A stretch of DNA of 64,000 nt from contig NZ_CP026118.1 in NCBI RefSeq assembly GCF_004101865.1, positions 310,001 through 374,000 on the forward strand, read 5' to 3'. The notes under the pieces are model-generated. The model ran no database searches. It saw only the letters and a list, made by a program, of their open reading frames with translations, and was not told the origin of the DNA. The position numbers and the translations under genes are program-made. Below are positions 1 to 8,724 of the stretch, one piece after another. Position 1 is the stretch's first letter. Every line of letters begins with the position of its first letter. Source of the DNA: Halobacillus litoralis. Its GTDB lineage: Bacteria > Bacillota > Bacilli > Bacillales > Halobacillaceae.

Positions 1-171
1 GGCAACGATTTTGGGAATGAAAGCTAACGTCTGTTCCTGGATTTGAGTGGTGGCTTGAAAAATACTGACAATCAGACCGACCGCCAAAGCCAAAATCAAT
101 AAAGGGCCAGATATGAGTAAAACAGTGTAAATTCCTTCTTTTGCGAATGATATGACCAAATTGCTGTTCAT
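1..171 (-). CDS. fliQ: Flagellar export gate protein FliQ (partial)
   Basis: The first 57 residues are visible before the window edge; the full family is about 89 residues. The N-terminus (MNSNLVISFAKEGIY) followed by a long hydrophobic helix and the QATTQIQEQTLAFIPK signature is typical of FliQ, a small two-helix membrane subunit of the flagellar type III export gate with FliP and FliR. It lies 15 bases after fliP, as in the Bacillus fla/che operon. The ATG at 169-171 follows a GGGGG-rich ribosome site. The missing part is simply outside the window. Confidence 0.93.
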   Translation of the reverse strand, partial: MNSNLVISFAKEGIYTVLLISGPLLILALAVGLIVSIFQATTQIQEQTLAFIPKIVA

Positions 172-186
172 CTTGTTACCCCCTAT

Positions 187-852
187 CTAAAACCCTTCTA
201 ATAATGACTTGGAAATCAAGTACCAACCATCTACCAGCACAAAAAGTAATATTTTGAACGGGAGTGAAATCATCACTGGCGGAAGCATCATCATCCCCAT
301 AGACATGAGAACACTGGCGACAGCCATATCGATGACTAGAAACGGGACAAAGATCATGAATCCCATCTGAAAAGCAGTCTTCAATTCACTAATAGCAAAA
401 GCAGGTACGAGTGTTGTCAGCGGAACATCCTGAATCGTTTCCGGGGCATCCATATCGGAATAATTCATAAATAAAGCTAAATCTTTCTGCCTCGTATGTT
501 TCCCCATGAAGTCTTTCATCGGGATGCTTGCTTCTTCATAAGCTTCATCAAGGGTGATTTCCTCATTGAACAAAGGGGTCAACGCCTCGTCGTTAACTTC
601 CTGGAATGTCGGTGCCATAATGAAAAAAGTAAGAAACAAAGCAATTCCGATCAGAACCTGGTTCGGAGGCATTGACTGTGTAGCCAATGACGTTCGAACA
701 AAGGAAAGTACGATCAAAATCCTGGTGAAGCTTGTCATCAAAATCAAAATTCCAGGAGCTAACGAGAGGACGGTCAATAACAGCAGTAACTTTACTGAGG
801 TAGCGACACTTTCGGGATCTGAACTTGAAAAAATATCAATGAACTCATTCAT
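187..852 (-). CDS. fliP: Flagellar export gate protein FliP
   Basis: FliP forms the core of the export-gate pore with FliQ and FliR in the basal-body membrane. The 221-residue product has the family's layout: a hydrophobic first segment, the LSLAPGILILMTSFTRI motif, a central hydrophilic loop (about residues 95-150), and C-terminal helices with the GFMIFVPFLVIDM signature. The reading frame is open further upstream to 876, but the ATG at 850-852 has an AGGAGGG ribosome site about nine bases before it and is preferred. The start overlaps the end of the FliO gene by eight bases, so the two are probably translationally coupled. Confidence 0.95.
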   Translation of the reverse strand: MNEFIDIFSSSDPESVATSVKLLLLLTVLSLAPGILILMTSFTRILIVLSFVRTSLATQSMPPNQVLIGIALFLTFFIMAPTFQEVNDEALTPLFNEEITLDEAYEEASIPMKDFMGKHTRQKDLALFMNYSDMDAPETIQDVPLTTLVPAFAISELKTAFQMGFMIFVPFLVIDMAVASVLMSMGMMMLPPVMISLPFKILLFVLVDGWYLISKSLLEGF

Positions 853-1519
853 GATCTTGATCCCTCCTATCCTCATCGACCGCTTGCTTTCTCTTCTTCT
901 TCATATCATTCAGTTGGTTTTCGAATAGCTGTTGGAACTGGATCGAGGAATCACTTGATTTCGGCTGGTCATTCTTCTGCTTCCATTTACCGATCCATTT
1001 GTCCATCGCAAACGGTGTTGAACCTTGAGTTTGTTCATCTTGTTGCATCAACGTGTTCTTTGTAGACTCGTCCGTGATTTCAGCAATCATTTCCACGGAT
1101 TCTCCTACACCGAGGATGAATACTTGACCGCCTATCCTTACTGCCTGGATCGAACGGTTCGGCCCAAGGTTCATTCCACCGAGATTTTCCATAGTTTTGT
1201 TGCGATTAAACAATTTATTTTTTTGATTAAAAAATTTCAACAGGCCATAAATGAGTGCGACGACAAATATTAATGCGAAAATAAGCTTTATGATATTCCA
1301 AACTAACGAAGAGCTTGATGCATCCTCTTGGCTTTCTATCTCCTCCTCTACAGGCGGCTGTTCTTGGTCACCTGTAGATTCAGAAGATGGGCACCCTTCC
1401 AATTGAGGGTTCTCAAGGCATTCATAGGCAGATGGCTGGGCCGCCGCCACCATAGGTACCGATGCTATGAAGACACCGACCAGTGCTAGAATGATTGTCA
1501 ATCTAGTTGTCTTAAACAT
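845..1519 (-). CDS. fliO: FliO/FliZ-type flagellar biosynthesis protein
   Basis: This small membrane protein helps assemble the FliP-FliQ-FliR gate; Bacillus annotations call it FliZ or FliO. It shows a signal-like N-terminal hydrophobic segment, an acidic linker (about residues 30-70), one transmembrane helix (about 72-95), and the conserved cytoplasmic core with MNLGPNRSIQAVRIGGQ and LGVGESVEMI. Its place between cheY and fliP is diagnostic. Of two in-frame ATGs, the second (1517-1519) is six bases after TAGGA, while the first abuts it, so the second is chosen. The extracytoplasmic stretch has two cysteines (about residues 34 and 43) that could form a disulfide. Confidence 0.88.
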   Translation of the reverse strand: MFKTTRLTIILALVGVFIASVPMVAAAQPSAYECLENPQLEGCPSSESTGDQEQPPVEEEIESQEDASSSSLVWNIIKLIFALIFVVALIYGLLKFFNQKNKLFNRNKTMENLGGMNLGPNRSIQAVRIGGQVFILGVGESVEMIAEITDESTKNTLMQQDEQTQGSTPFAMDKWIGKWKQKNDQPKSSDSSIQFQQLFENQLNDMKKKRKQAVDEDRRDQDHE

Positions 1520-1532
1520 GTACATTCCTACT

Positions 1533-1895
1533 TTAACTCAATGCTTTTTGGATAGCCTCAATTACGCGATCTGCTTGAAAAGGCTTGACTATGAAATCTT
1601 TAGCCCCAGCTTGAATCGCGTCCACGACCATTGCTTGCTGCCCCATTGCTGAACACATAATGACCTTCGCATTCGGATTATGCGCTTTGATTTCTTTCAA
1701 AGCTGTAATTCCATCCATTTCGGGCATCGTAATATCCATTGTCACAAGATCCGGCTGGGTATCTTTATATATTTCTACAGCTTTCTGTCCGTCTTCTGCT
1801 TCACCTGCAATTTCATATCCATTCTTAGTCAGAATATCTTTCACCATCATCCGCATAAATGCTGCATCATCTACAATCAAAATTCTTTCTGCCAT
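1533..1895 (-). CDS. cheY: Chemotaxis response regulator CheY
   Basis: A single receiver domain of 120 residues, the usual CheY length. The phospho-acceptor pocket is intact: Asp9 and Asp10, Asp54 as the phosphorylation site, Ser82 and Lys104. Phosphorylated CheY binds the FliM/FliY switch; in Bacillus this promotes smooth swimming through counter-clockwise rotation. The gene sits directly after fliY, whose product contains CheC-like phosphatase segments that act on CheY-P, the usual Bacillus order. A GAGGAGG-type ribosome site precedes the ATG. Confidence 0.95.
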   Translation of the reverse strand: MAERILIVDDAAFMRMMVKDILTKNGYEIAGEAEDGQKAVEIYKDTQPDLVTMDITMPEMDGITALKEIKAHNPNAKVIMCSAMGQQAMVVDAIQAGAKDFIVKPFQADRVIEAIQKALS

Positions 1896-1925
1896 TTTTA
1901 TTTCCTCCTCTTATCAACTTGTGTA

Positions 1926-3128
1926 TTATCGTAATTTTGTCAGTCGTTCTTTCGGACTGAGAATATCTGTTACCCGCACACCAAAGTTTTCATCTATGAC
2001 GACGACTTCGCCCTTGGCCATTAATTTATCATTCACATGGATATCGACAGGCTCTCCAGCAAGTTTATCCAACTCCAGGACGGAGCCGGAAGACAATTCC
2101 AGGATTTCCTTAACCGTACGCTTCGTACGACCGAGTTCTACTGTCACCTTCAAAGGGATGTCCATTAACATATCCAGGTTCTTCTGTTCAGACCCATTCA
2201 GTTGAACATTGTCAAAGTTCTGGAACTCAGCACTTTGTATATTCGCTTCCTCTACACCTTGTCCAGCAGGGCCTCCGACATATTGCGGGGAACTTTGCTG
2301 CTGATGGGCCGGAGCTTCCTGCTGCATCTGTTCCTGGTGGTGTCCAGTGGGCTTTTGCTCAGGTGCTTGAGGGGCTGGTTCGGGTTCGGGTTGGGGAGGT
2401 CCCTCTTGCCCTTTGCTTGATACGACCTCTTCCTCTTCTTGTGGAGGGTTCATCAATTCTTCCACGAGTTCTTTAGCGAAACCTACTGGTATCAATTGCA
2501 TAATGTTAGAATCTATCAATTCGCCGACTTGCAACTGGAACGATACTTTCACTAATACTTCATCATTGGGAATCGTTTCGGTTCCTTTATCTTCTTCCAG
2601 ATCCAAGACATCGATAGCTGGTGGGGAGATGTCCACTTTTTTATTAAAAATCGTAGACATGCTCGTAGCCGCAGAACCCATCATTTGGTTCATCGCTTCC
2701 TGGACGGCGCTTAACGCAATCTCATTCAAATGTTCATCAGGATTCTCACCGTCCCCGCCTAACATTAAATCTGCGATAATTGCTGCATCTTTCGTATTGA
2801 TAACAAGTACGTTTTCACCAGAAAATCCATCTGTATAAGTGACTCCGATAGTCACATAAGGCTTCGGAAATTCATTCGGTAAGTCGGCACGACCAACGAC
2901 TGAAATCTCCGGTGTCGTAATTTCCACTTTTTGATTTAATAATGAAGACAAAGCTGTCGCAGAGCTTCCAAAAGAAATGTTCCCGATCTCCCCGAGAGCA
3001 TCTTCTTCTAATGTCGATAAATGTTCCTCTTGCTTGATAGAAGCGGAGGGATCCTCTGTCTTGGCATCATCCCCCCCGCCGTTCAATAGCGCATCAATTT
3101 CGTCCTGGGATAACATATCATCACTCAT
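1926..3128 (-). CDS. fliY: Flagellar motor switch phosphatase FliY
   Basis: FliY is the Gram-positive C-ring switch protein that combines a CheY-P phosphatase (CheC-like) body with a FliN-like C-terminus. The N-terminus carries the CheY-binding signature MLSQDEIDALLNGG; the middle (about 35-220) has the repeated E-I-G-N-I and E-x-x-N CheC motifs; a Pro/Gln-rich linker (about 225-300) leads to the FliN domain with MDIPLKVTVELGRTKRTVKEIL. The ATG at 3126-3128 is chosen: it overlaps the fliM stop by eight bases and matches the family N-terminus, whereas a GTG four codons upstream touches its ribosome site. The linker, rich in Q, P and E, is longer than the B. subtilis one as I recall it. Confidence 0.94.
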   Translation of the reverse strand: MSDDMLSQDEIDALLNGGGDDAKTEDPSASIKQEEHLSTLEEDALGEIGNISFGSSATALSSLLNQKVEITTPEISVVGRADLPNEFPKPYVTIGVTYTDGFSGENVLVINTKDAAIIADLMLGGDGENPDEHLNEIALSAVQEAMNQMMGSAATSMSTIFNKKVDISPPAIDVLDLEEDKGTETIPNDEVLVKVSFQLQVGELIDSNIMQLIPVGFAKELVEELMNPPQEEEEVVSSKGQEGPPQPEPEPAPQAPEQKPTGHHQEQMQQEAPAHQQQSSPQYVGGPAGQGVEEANIQSAEFQNFDNVQLNGSEQKNLDMLMDIPLKVTVELGRTKRTVKEILELSSGSVLELDKLAGEPVDIHVNDKLMAKGEVVVIDENFGVRVTDILSPKERLTKLR

Positions 3129-4122
3129 CTTGTCCGGCACCCCCTCTATACTCCTCTATAACTTGGACAGCCAATTTGTTTTTCGATTTTCCTGGCTGTA
3201 TATAAAACTTCTCTTCATCATCCACTTTCAGCCTCATCGGCTGGTCGATCGCCTGGTCGAGTCGAATGACATCCTCTTCCTTCATCTCCAGAAATTGCTG
3301 AATCGACATGTCAGCTTCTCCCAAGATGGCACGCATATCCAGCTCTGCCCCTTTAAGTGTCCTGCTCAAAGCTTCGATTTCTTCCGGGTCACGGTCTTTC
3401 GGTTGTTCTTTCTGCATCCAATAGTGGACAGATAATTTAGGTATGATCGGTTCAAGAACGACATGAGGAATACATATATTGATCATGCCGCTTGTTTCTC
3501 CGATCGTGGTATTCAAAGAGACTACGACGACCGTCTCGTTCGGTGACACCATCTGCAGGAATTGCGGGTTGACTTCGAATTCCTCTAACATCGGGTCAAT
3601 ATCAACGATAGACCCCCATGCCTCTTGATAGTTTTCCAGTGAACGTTCAAAGAGATGGGACATGATCGTTGTTTCAATTTCGGTCAGATTATCAACTTTG
3701 TTGACACTGCTTCCTTTTCCTCCCAGCACGCGGTCCATCATGGCATAAGCGATATTAGGGTTGGTTTCCATTAAAATGCGCCCTTCAAGGGGAGGTACGC
3801 TGAATATATTCAGGATCGTCATCGTCGGAATCGATCGAATAAACTCTTCATAAGGCAATTGATCGACGGATGCGACTTCGATGTTCACATACGTCCTAAG
3901 CTGTGCTGAAAAATAAGTCGTCAATAGTCTCGAGAAGTTTTCATGGATCCTTGATAAACTTCTGATCTGGTCTTTGGAAAAACGGAGAGCCCTTTTAAAA
4001 TCATAAACTCTCACTTTCTTTTCTTTTTCTTCATTTCTTAATTCTTCCGCATTCATTTCCCCTGTTGATAATGCGGACAATAACGAATCGATTTCATTCT
4101 GCGAGAGAACCTCTTCTGCCAA
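3121..4122 (-). CDS. fliM: Flagellar motor switch protein FliM
   Basis: FliM is the C-ring subunit that receives CheY-P and connects to FliG. The 333-residue product shows the N-terminal CheY-binding motif VLSQNEIDSLLSAL, the CheC-like middle domain (about 45-230) and a C-terminal FliN-like domain with RLDQAIDQPMRLKV. The start is a TTG at 4120-4122 behind an unusually long G-rich ribosome site (AAAGGGGGGTGAGG). It lies between fliL and fliY in the normal Bacillus order. Confidence 0.95.
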   Translation of the reverse strand: MAEEVLSQNEIDSLLSALSTGEMNAEELRNEEKEKKVRVYDFKRALRFSKDQIRSLSRIHENFSRLLTTYFSAQLRTYVNIEVASVDQLPYEEFIRSIPTMTILNIFSVPPLEGRILMETNPNIAYAMMDRVLGGKGSSVNKVDNLTEIETTIMSHLFERSLENYQEAWGSIVDIDPMLEEFEVNPQFLQMVSPNETVVVVSLNTTIGETSGMINICIPHVVLEPIIPKLSVHYWMQKEQPKDRDPEEIEALSRTLKGAELDMRAILGEADMSIQQFLEMKEEDVIRLDQAIDQPMRLKVDDEEKFYIQPGKSKNKLAVQVIEEYRGGAGQDE

Positions 4123-4152
4123 AACCTCACCCCCCTTTCATCATGCATTCAA

Positions 4153-4566
4153 TTATTGAAGGACTTTGTTGACGGTATATACATCAGTGATTTTTCCTTC
4201 TGTCATGACCTCATTAAGCTTCAGCTTAATTTTCTCTTCCAAATTGGATAGACCGGATTTGAAAGCCTTTGCCTCCATCGTGGCCAGTTCCTTGATCAGC
4301 AAATTTTTCAGTTGAAAGTCTCTTTTTTCTAATTCTTCCAATGAATCTTTACTATCCGTGACGATCCGGAAGCTGATTCTGACGTAATCGCCGCTTTGGA
4401 GGTCTGTGGTAATTTCTTCTGTTACAAGTGAAGACTCACGGATATCATCGATTGACCGCTCTCCACTAGCTTCCGAATCGTTGAAATTAAAAACAATTAT
4501 AAGAGCTACAACACCTAAAATGGTCAGCGCACTCAATGTGATCATCATCGTTTTGAATATGTTCAT
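4153..4566 (-). CDS. fliL: Flagellar basal-body-associated protein FliL
   Basis: This 137-residue single-pass membrane protein has a short cytoplasmic N-terminus, one transmembrane helix (about residues 5-28) and an extracytoplasmic domain with the family pattern VRISFRIVTDSK ... LEELEKRDFQLKNLLIKEL. FliL associates with the motor stators and supports torque under load. The ATG overlaps the end of the upstream swrD gene by four bases. Position and length match Bacillus FliL. Confidence 0.92.
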   Translation of the reverse strand: MNIFKTMMITLSALTILGVVALIIVFNFNDSEASGERSIDDIRESSLVTEEITTDLQSGDYVRISFRIVTDSKDSLEELEKRDFQLKNLLIKELATMEAKAFKSGLSNLEEKIKLKLNEVMTEGKITDVYTVNKVLQ

Positions 4567-4781
4567 CGATCCTTTTCACCTACCTTATCTACAACACGCA
4601 GCAGACCAATTTGCTGGTAAAATTTTTTCACCTGTCTTACGACCTCTTCTTCTGATTCTTTAACAAGAAAAGTTCTCCCTGACGTTGTTGTAATCGTTGT
4701 ATCAGGGTTGGATTGGATGTGTTCTATGTAGATTGCATTGAATGTGAACGGTTGTCCGTTCAATTTAGATAAAGAAATCAT
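4563..4781 (-). CDS. swrD: SwrD/FlbD family flagellar motility protein
   Basis: A 72-residue protein of the FlbD family (B. subtilis SwrD, formerly YlzI), recognised by ISLSKLNGQPFTFNAIYIEHIQ and the TTITTTSGRTFLVKES segment. In B. subtilis SwrD raises motor power for swarming. It lies between the hook gene and fliL, as expected. No Shine-Dalgarno sequence is visible just upstream of the ATG; the nearest GGAGGG is about 30 bases away and lies in one arm of a hairpin (4792-4815), so translation may depend on coupling or on that structure. Confidence 0.9.
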   Translation of the reverse strand: MISLSKLNGQPFTFNAIYIEHIQSNPDTTITTTSGRTFLVKESEEEVVRQVKKFYQQIGLLRVVDKVGEKDR

Positions 4782-4791
4782 AGATTGATAG

Positions 4792-4815
4792 GGAGGGCCT
4801 GAAAAGAAGCCCTCC
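4792..4815 (-). other. Intercistronic hairpin between flgE and swrD
   Basis: Perfect seven-base-pair stem (GGAGGGC with GCCCTCC, ten-base loop). No T-run follows on the minus strand, so it is unlikely to stop transcription. It could stabilise or process the mRNA, or hide a ribosome site. Confidence 0.6.
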
Positions 4816-4827
4816 TACTCCCTTCTG

Positions 4828-5715
4828 TTATCGCTTCAAGTTAACAAGTTCCTGTAAGATTTCATCAGAAGTTGTTATGATTCTCGTATTGGCTTGGAAC
4901 CCCCGCTGTGCCGTAATCATCTCAGTGAAAGATTCAGCAAGGTCGACGTTGGACATTTCAAGAGCTCCTGACACCATCTGGCCTGTACCGTCCTGACCGG
5001 CTACAAGCAGGTCATCCAGACCCTCTATTGCCGCACCAGCATTCTCTGTATATTGGAATGAATTACCGCCTATCTTTTCCAATCCGCTAGGGTTTGAGAA
5101 GTTTGCGAGACGAACTTGGCCAGCCATTTGTGGATCGCCATTTTCATCTACGTAGTTGACCGATCCATCAGTTTGGATACTGAAGCTTTGAGCTGTATCA
5201 GGGATCGTAATGATTCCTGCTGATTCTTCTCCTTCAGGTTGACCGACAAGATATTTACCTTCGTTATTGACAATTGCGCCATCTGAATCAAGGTAGAAGT
5301 TCCCCGCTCTCGTAAAACTTGTGTTCACATTCTGCAAATTAATCGTTTGTACTTCAGGATCGATTTCCTCAGTCCCGCCTTCTGCGAGAATGAACATCCC
5401 ATCTCCTTCAAGAGATAAATCCAATGGACGGTTCGTTGTTTGTCGGTTTCCCTGGGTATGGATGGTATCAATGGAACCTACTTGAGATCCTAACCCGACT
5501 TGGGAAGGGTTGAGTCCGCCACGCACGTTATCTCCACCAGCGCCTACCGTCGGACCTTGGGCTCCTGACATGGTTTGGCTCATCATATCCTGGAAGGTGA
5601 CCCGACCTTTTTTAAAGCCATAAGTATTGACATTGGCGATATTATTACCAATTGTGTCTAATTTGGTTTGAAAACCTTTCATTCCGGAAATACCTGAATA
5701 CATTGAACGTAACAT
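4828..5715 (-). CDS. flgE: Flagellar hook protein FlgE
   Basis: A 295-residue rod/hook-family protein, labelled FlgG in older Bacillus annotations and now regarded as the hook subunit FlgE. The N-terminus MLRSMYSGISGMKGFQTKLD ends in the IGNNIANVNTYGFKK signature and the C-terminus has the coiled heptad region NVDLAESFTEMITAQRGFQANTR, both conserved in axial proteins. It polymerises outside the cell to form the hook, guided by the FlgD cap and measured by FliK, which are encoded just upstream. It is somewhat longer than B. subtilis FlgE (about 264 residues); the extra length falls in the surface-exposed middle. Confidence 0.9.
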   Translation of the reverse strand: MLRSMYSGISGMKGFQTKLDTIGNNIANVNTYGFKKGRVTFQDMMSQTMSGAQGPTVGAGGDNVRGGLNPSQVGLGSQVGSIDTIHTQGNRQTTNRPLDLSLEGDGMFILAEGGTEEIDPEVQTINLQNVNTSFTRAGNFYLDSDGAIVNNEGKYLVGQPEGEESAGIITIPDTAQSFSIQTDGSVNYVDENGDPQMAGQVRLANFSNPSGLEKIGGNSFQYTENAGAAIEGLDDLLVAGQDGTGQMVSGALEMSNVDLAESFTEMITAQRGFQANTRIITTSDEILQELVNLKR

Positions 5716-5801
5716 AATAAAAACATTCCTTTCGGTTATGTGGAGTCCATCCGCTTCTGTCAGTCAGCAGATGGTAACAGGCCTCCCATTCTGGGTCCAG
5801 C

Positions 5802-6173
5802 CTAATCATTAATGAAAATCGTTCCGTTGATGTTCGTGAATATTTGAGAGGCGGATTCTTCTCGAGCGAGAGCGGTCACGACTGTACGGTTCTTCGTACT
5901 GACTACTAAAGTTGCTTCGTTTGTAATTACCAGTGAATCTGTGACTCCTTTTTGCTTTGCTTCATTCATCTTTGATGAAATCTTTTCCCAGGCGGAATCA
6001 CTGATAGCTATGTCCCGGTCTTCCAACCTTTGTTTTGCATGTTTACTGACTTTAATACCCTGCGCTTCTTCTAAAACATTTCTGAATGAATGATCTACTT
6101 TAGGTTGAGAATTTTTTTTACTCGGAATATTCAGTGGCCGGTGCAATGCCTGTACACGAGGGTCCATCATCAA
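5802..6173 (-). CDS. Flagellar operon protein (TIGR02530 family)
   Basis: The 123-residue product matches the flagellar operon family I know as TIGR02530, with the characteristic VSKHAKQRLEDRDI segment and the C-terminal VVSTKNRTVVTALAREE ... GTIFIND. The biochemical function is unknown; the place between flgD and flgE suggests a role in hook assembly. Three consecutive ATG codons overlap the flgD stop (6170-6173), so the exact start is uncertain by one or two codons. I do not recall a counterpart in B. subtilis 168, but other Bacillaceae have one. Confidence 0.82.
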   Translation of the reverse strand: MMMDPRVQALHRPLNIPSKKNSQPKVDHSFRNVLEEAQGIKVSKHAKQRLEDRDIAISDSAWEKISSKMNEAKQKGVTDSLVITNEATLVVSTKNRTVVTALAREESASQIFTNINGTIFIND

Positions 6174-6637
6174 TCGCCTGCCTTCTCGTCTCCTGCGCTT
6201 TCTGTAAGGTCACTGACCTTTGATATGCTTTCGACAGGGACCGTCTCACCAGATTTCATTTCCAAATAGGTGCTGCCTTCTTTCTGGTTGACAGCTTGTA
6301 CAACCTCTGTTTCCATCTGATCGAACAACCCGGATTCTTCATCATAGACAGGATACGTCACTTCTTTACCAATCAGACCGCTATACTGGATCAATGGGGG
6401 CATACTTTGGCTATCCATGAAGCCTTGCAGCGACTGTGACATATTCGTCATCTGTTCCAGGCTTGAGAACTCTGTCATTTGAGAAATGAACTCCTTGTCT
6501 TTCATCGGATCAAGCGGATTTTGATTCTTTATTTGGGCCATCAATATTTTCAGGAAATCATCTTTCCCGAGGCTATTGCTTCCTGTTCCCCTAGTTTGCT
6601 GGTTTTGCAAATAGAGAGATGGATCTATTTTTGTCAT
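6170..6637 (-). CDS. flgD: Flagellar hook-capping protein FlgD
   Basis: The 155-residue product has the FlgD N-terminal signature LGKDDFLKILMAQIKNQNPLDPMKDKEFISQMTEF split over residues 23-58 and a C-terminal region ending in an acidic tail. FlgD is exported to the hook tip, where it caps and directs assembly of FlgE subunits. It lies directly after fliK with eight bases between them, in the Bacillus order fliK-flgD-flgE. Confidence 0.93.
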   Translation of the reverse strand: MTKIDPSLYLQNQQTRGTGSNSLGKDDFLKILMAQIKNQNPLDPMKDKEFISQMTEFSSLEQMTNMSQSLQGFMDSQSMPPLIQYSGLIGKEVTYPVYDEESGLFDQMETEVVQAVNQKEGSTYLEMKSGETVPVESISKVSDLTESAGDEKAGD

Positions 6638-6645
6638 AAAATCAC

Positions 6646-8112
6646 CTATGCTTTCTCATTCATTAACAGTTCGTGAAAAGTAAGCTCATCTTCATCAGGT
6701 TCTTCTTTATGCTCGGAAGATTGATCAGCTTGGCCTCCGCTTTGCTCGTCAAACGCTTGCTCTTCATCCCAGCCAAACTCTTGCTGCAGATGCTGTGCAT
6801 TCAAGGCATCACTTTTTTCTACTACCACCTGTTGTGGTGAGAACATATGTCTCAATTGACTCATATTTCCTTCAAGCATCTCTTTAGCTGCCTGGCTGCT
6901 GACTAAGATTTTCACAGCCATTTCCCCATTTATTTGAGCGAACTTGACTGTCAAATCACCAAGGTTTGCTGGACGGAGTTTGATTTGCAATTCCATACTG
7001 CCAGGTTTATTCGACAACATCCGACTTGAATTGAGAATGCGCTCAAATTGCTGAAGCAACTGTTTTTGTGAAGATGAGGCATCCTGGTTTTGGTTGACAT
7101 GGATGACATGCTGCTCCACTTTCGTCATTGGAATCACTGACTGATTTGTAGGGTTGGTGTTTTTTATATTTGACGCTTGTTCTGTAGAGTTATTATTTTC
7201 CACAGCTTGCTGCACCCATTTTGCTATGTCTTTTCCAGTTACCGGCATTTGGCGATGATAGCTCTGCGGCATATTCATTCTGTTTTGAAATGTCGTCATC
7301 AACTGTTGAAAGATTTTTTGCTCCTGGGCGCTTCCATCCTTTGTCACTTTCGCAAGCAACTGCCCCCAATCACCTTTCCCTTGGACATGCAGCGACTCTG
7401 CCAGCTTACTGAATTGTTGCAGCAGATCTTTGATGGCAGTTCCTGTTTTTGCATCAAGTTCAGTTGAAGCCTCTGCCTGTAACAGAGGACTCACAAGTTG
7501 CTGGAATTTCTGCCAAAGTTTATGCAGGTTCTCTATGCTGTCTGTATTCTTTGCGGCAACATGTTGTGATTGTCCATTCATAGAGGGATGAGCAATAAAT
7601 ATAATGGGGTCATTACCAGTGGAGCCCTGTTTATTATCTCCTGTCATACTTTGCAAAAGTTTGAGTTGGTCAAAAACCCCAATCATGAGATCAGTCATCT
7701 GCTTACTCTCTTCAGCAGCTGTGTCCAGATCAAGTTCCTTCCACTGAGCTTTCAGTTTCTCTAACTCAGCTTTAATAGCTCCGAGTTTCTCAGTGTCCAA
7801 GTTCGCCAGGGAGCTCTCTGTATCATTCAGCAGTTCTTCACTTAATTTGATTAAGTTACCCAACGGGCCGACCTCTTCTGTGAGATTCTCCATTTTTTCC
7901 ATCAATTGCTCGAGCTTCTTTTTCAATGCAGCTAGCTCATCTGAAAATTCTTTCTGTGACAATCCTTCAGTCAGATTTGCTGAATCCAGCGTTTTCAACT
8001 CTGAAAAAAGTTTCTGGAAGGGAGAATCTTTTCCTTGTTCCTTTACAGAAGCTATCCCTTTATCCAGATTAAGTTTCGGTGAGCTGAAAAGATTCGATAA
8101 AATCGGATTCAT
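6646..8112 (-). CDS. fliK: Flagellar hook-length control protein FliK
   Basis: FliK is the exported ruler that measures hook length and switches the export specificity of FlhB from hook to filament subunits. The product has 488 residues: a long low-complexity Gln/Lys/Glu-rich ruler part and, at about residues 360-435, the Flg_hook domain with MELQIKLRPANLGDLTVKF and the following LVSSQAAKEML segment. The acidic tail (about 455-488) is divergent. Length and position between ylxF and flgD fit Bacillus FliK. The N-terminal two thirds are poorly conserved, so the assignment rests on the C-terminal domain and context. Confidence 0.88.
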   Translation of the reverse strand: MNPILSNLFSSPKLNLDKGIASVKEQGKDSPFQKLFSELKTLDSANLTEGLSQKEFSDELAALKKKLEQLMEKMENLTEEVGPLGNLIKLSEELLNDTESSLANLDTEKLGAIKAELEKLKAQWKELDLDTAAEESKQMTDLMIGVFDQLKLLQSMTGDNKQGSTGNDPIIFIAHPSMNGQSQHVAAKNTDSIENLHKLWQKFQQLVSPLLQAEASTELDAKTGTAIKDLLQQFSKLAESLHVQGKGDWGQLLAKVTKDGSAQEQKIFQQLMTTFQNRMNMPQSYHRQMPVTGKDIAKWVQQAVENNNSTEQASNIKNTNPTNQSVIPMTKVEQHVIHVNQNQDASSSQKQLLQQFERILNSSRMLSNKPGSMELQIKLRPANLGDLTVKFAQINGEMAVKILVSSQAAKEMLEGNMSQLRHMFSPQQVVVEKSDALNAQHLQQEFGWDEEQAFDEQSGGQADQSSEHKEEPDEDELTFHELLMNEKA

Positions 8113-8141
8113 CCTTATTCACCTCCTTTCAATAAAATCCA

Positions 8142-8720
8142 TTATTCTTCTAATAGAATACTTGCAATCTCTGCAGCAGCTTCTGGATCCATCTGACCTA
8201 ATATTTCTCCTCTTTCCTCACTAGACACTTCTCTCATCACTTGCACCGCTAAGGTCTGACTCATACTCCCAATAATCGGAGCCGCCTCTTCAGGATCCAT
8301 TTCTTGAAAAGAGGCCGCCAAATCCTTTGCTTTTTGATTTGGATCTTCACCATCTTCCGGCAAGCTATCCTCAAGCTCCTTTTCGAGTTTAAGAATCTGT
8401 TGATCCATTTCTTCTATGGTTGCTTGCTTTTGATCAGCATCCTGCTGCAATTGTTCAATTTCTACATCTTTATTGGCAACCATCGCCTGCAAACGATCCA
8501 TTTCTTCCGGGTCCGATGCTGGCTCGTCGGTAGAAGTGACTTCTGAAACCCCAGGGATTTTTTTCGCATATTTTTCAGCTTCCTCGAACACATTGATTCC
8601 TGACAATGTCAGGACAATCAACGTCAAGGTAAGGAGAAATATGAAAGGAATGACGATCGCAAAAAAGACTTTCTGAATTTTGTTTCCTTTTGGTTTGTCG
8701 TTATGTACACCCTTCGCCAT
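8142..8720 (-). CDS. YlxF-like flagellar operon protein (MotE/MgtE-N-like)
   Basis: The 192-residue product has a basic N-terminus, one transmembrane helix (about residues 20-42), a Glu/Gln-rich coiled coil (about 75-130) and a C-terminal helical domain with MDPEEAAPIIGSM and QMDPEAAAEIASILLEE, which resembles the MgtE intracellular N domain. This arrangement matches B. subtilis YlxF and MotE-type proteins, found between fliJ and fliK. MotE-type proteins in other bacteria chaperone stator components; whether YlxF does so in Bacillaceae is not established. Confidence 0.8.
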   Translation of the reverse strand: MAKGVHNDKPKGNKIQKVFFAIVIPFIFLLTLTLIVLTLSGINVFEEAEKYAKKIPGVSEVTSTDEPASDPEEMDRLQAMVANKDVEIEQLQQDADQKQATIEEMDQQILKLEKELEDSLPEDGEDPNQKAKDLAASFQEMDPEEAAPIIGSMSQTLAVQVMREVSSEERGEILGQMDPEAAAEIASILLEE

Positions 8721-8724
8721 CCGA

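Noticed and set aside
1660..2205. 181-residue open frame opposite cheY and fliY
   Set aside because: Antisense to two conserved genes, without a ribosome site.
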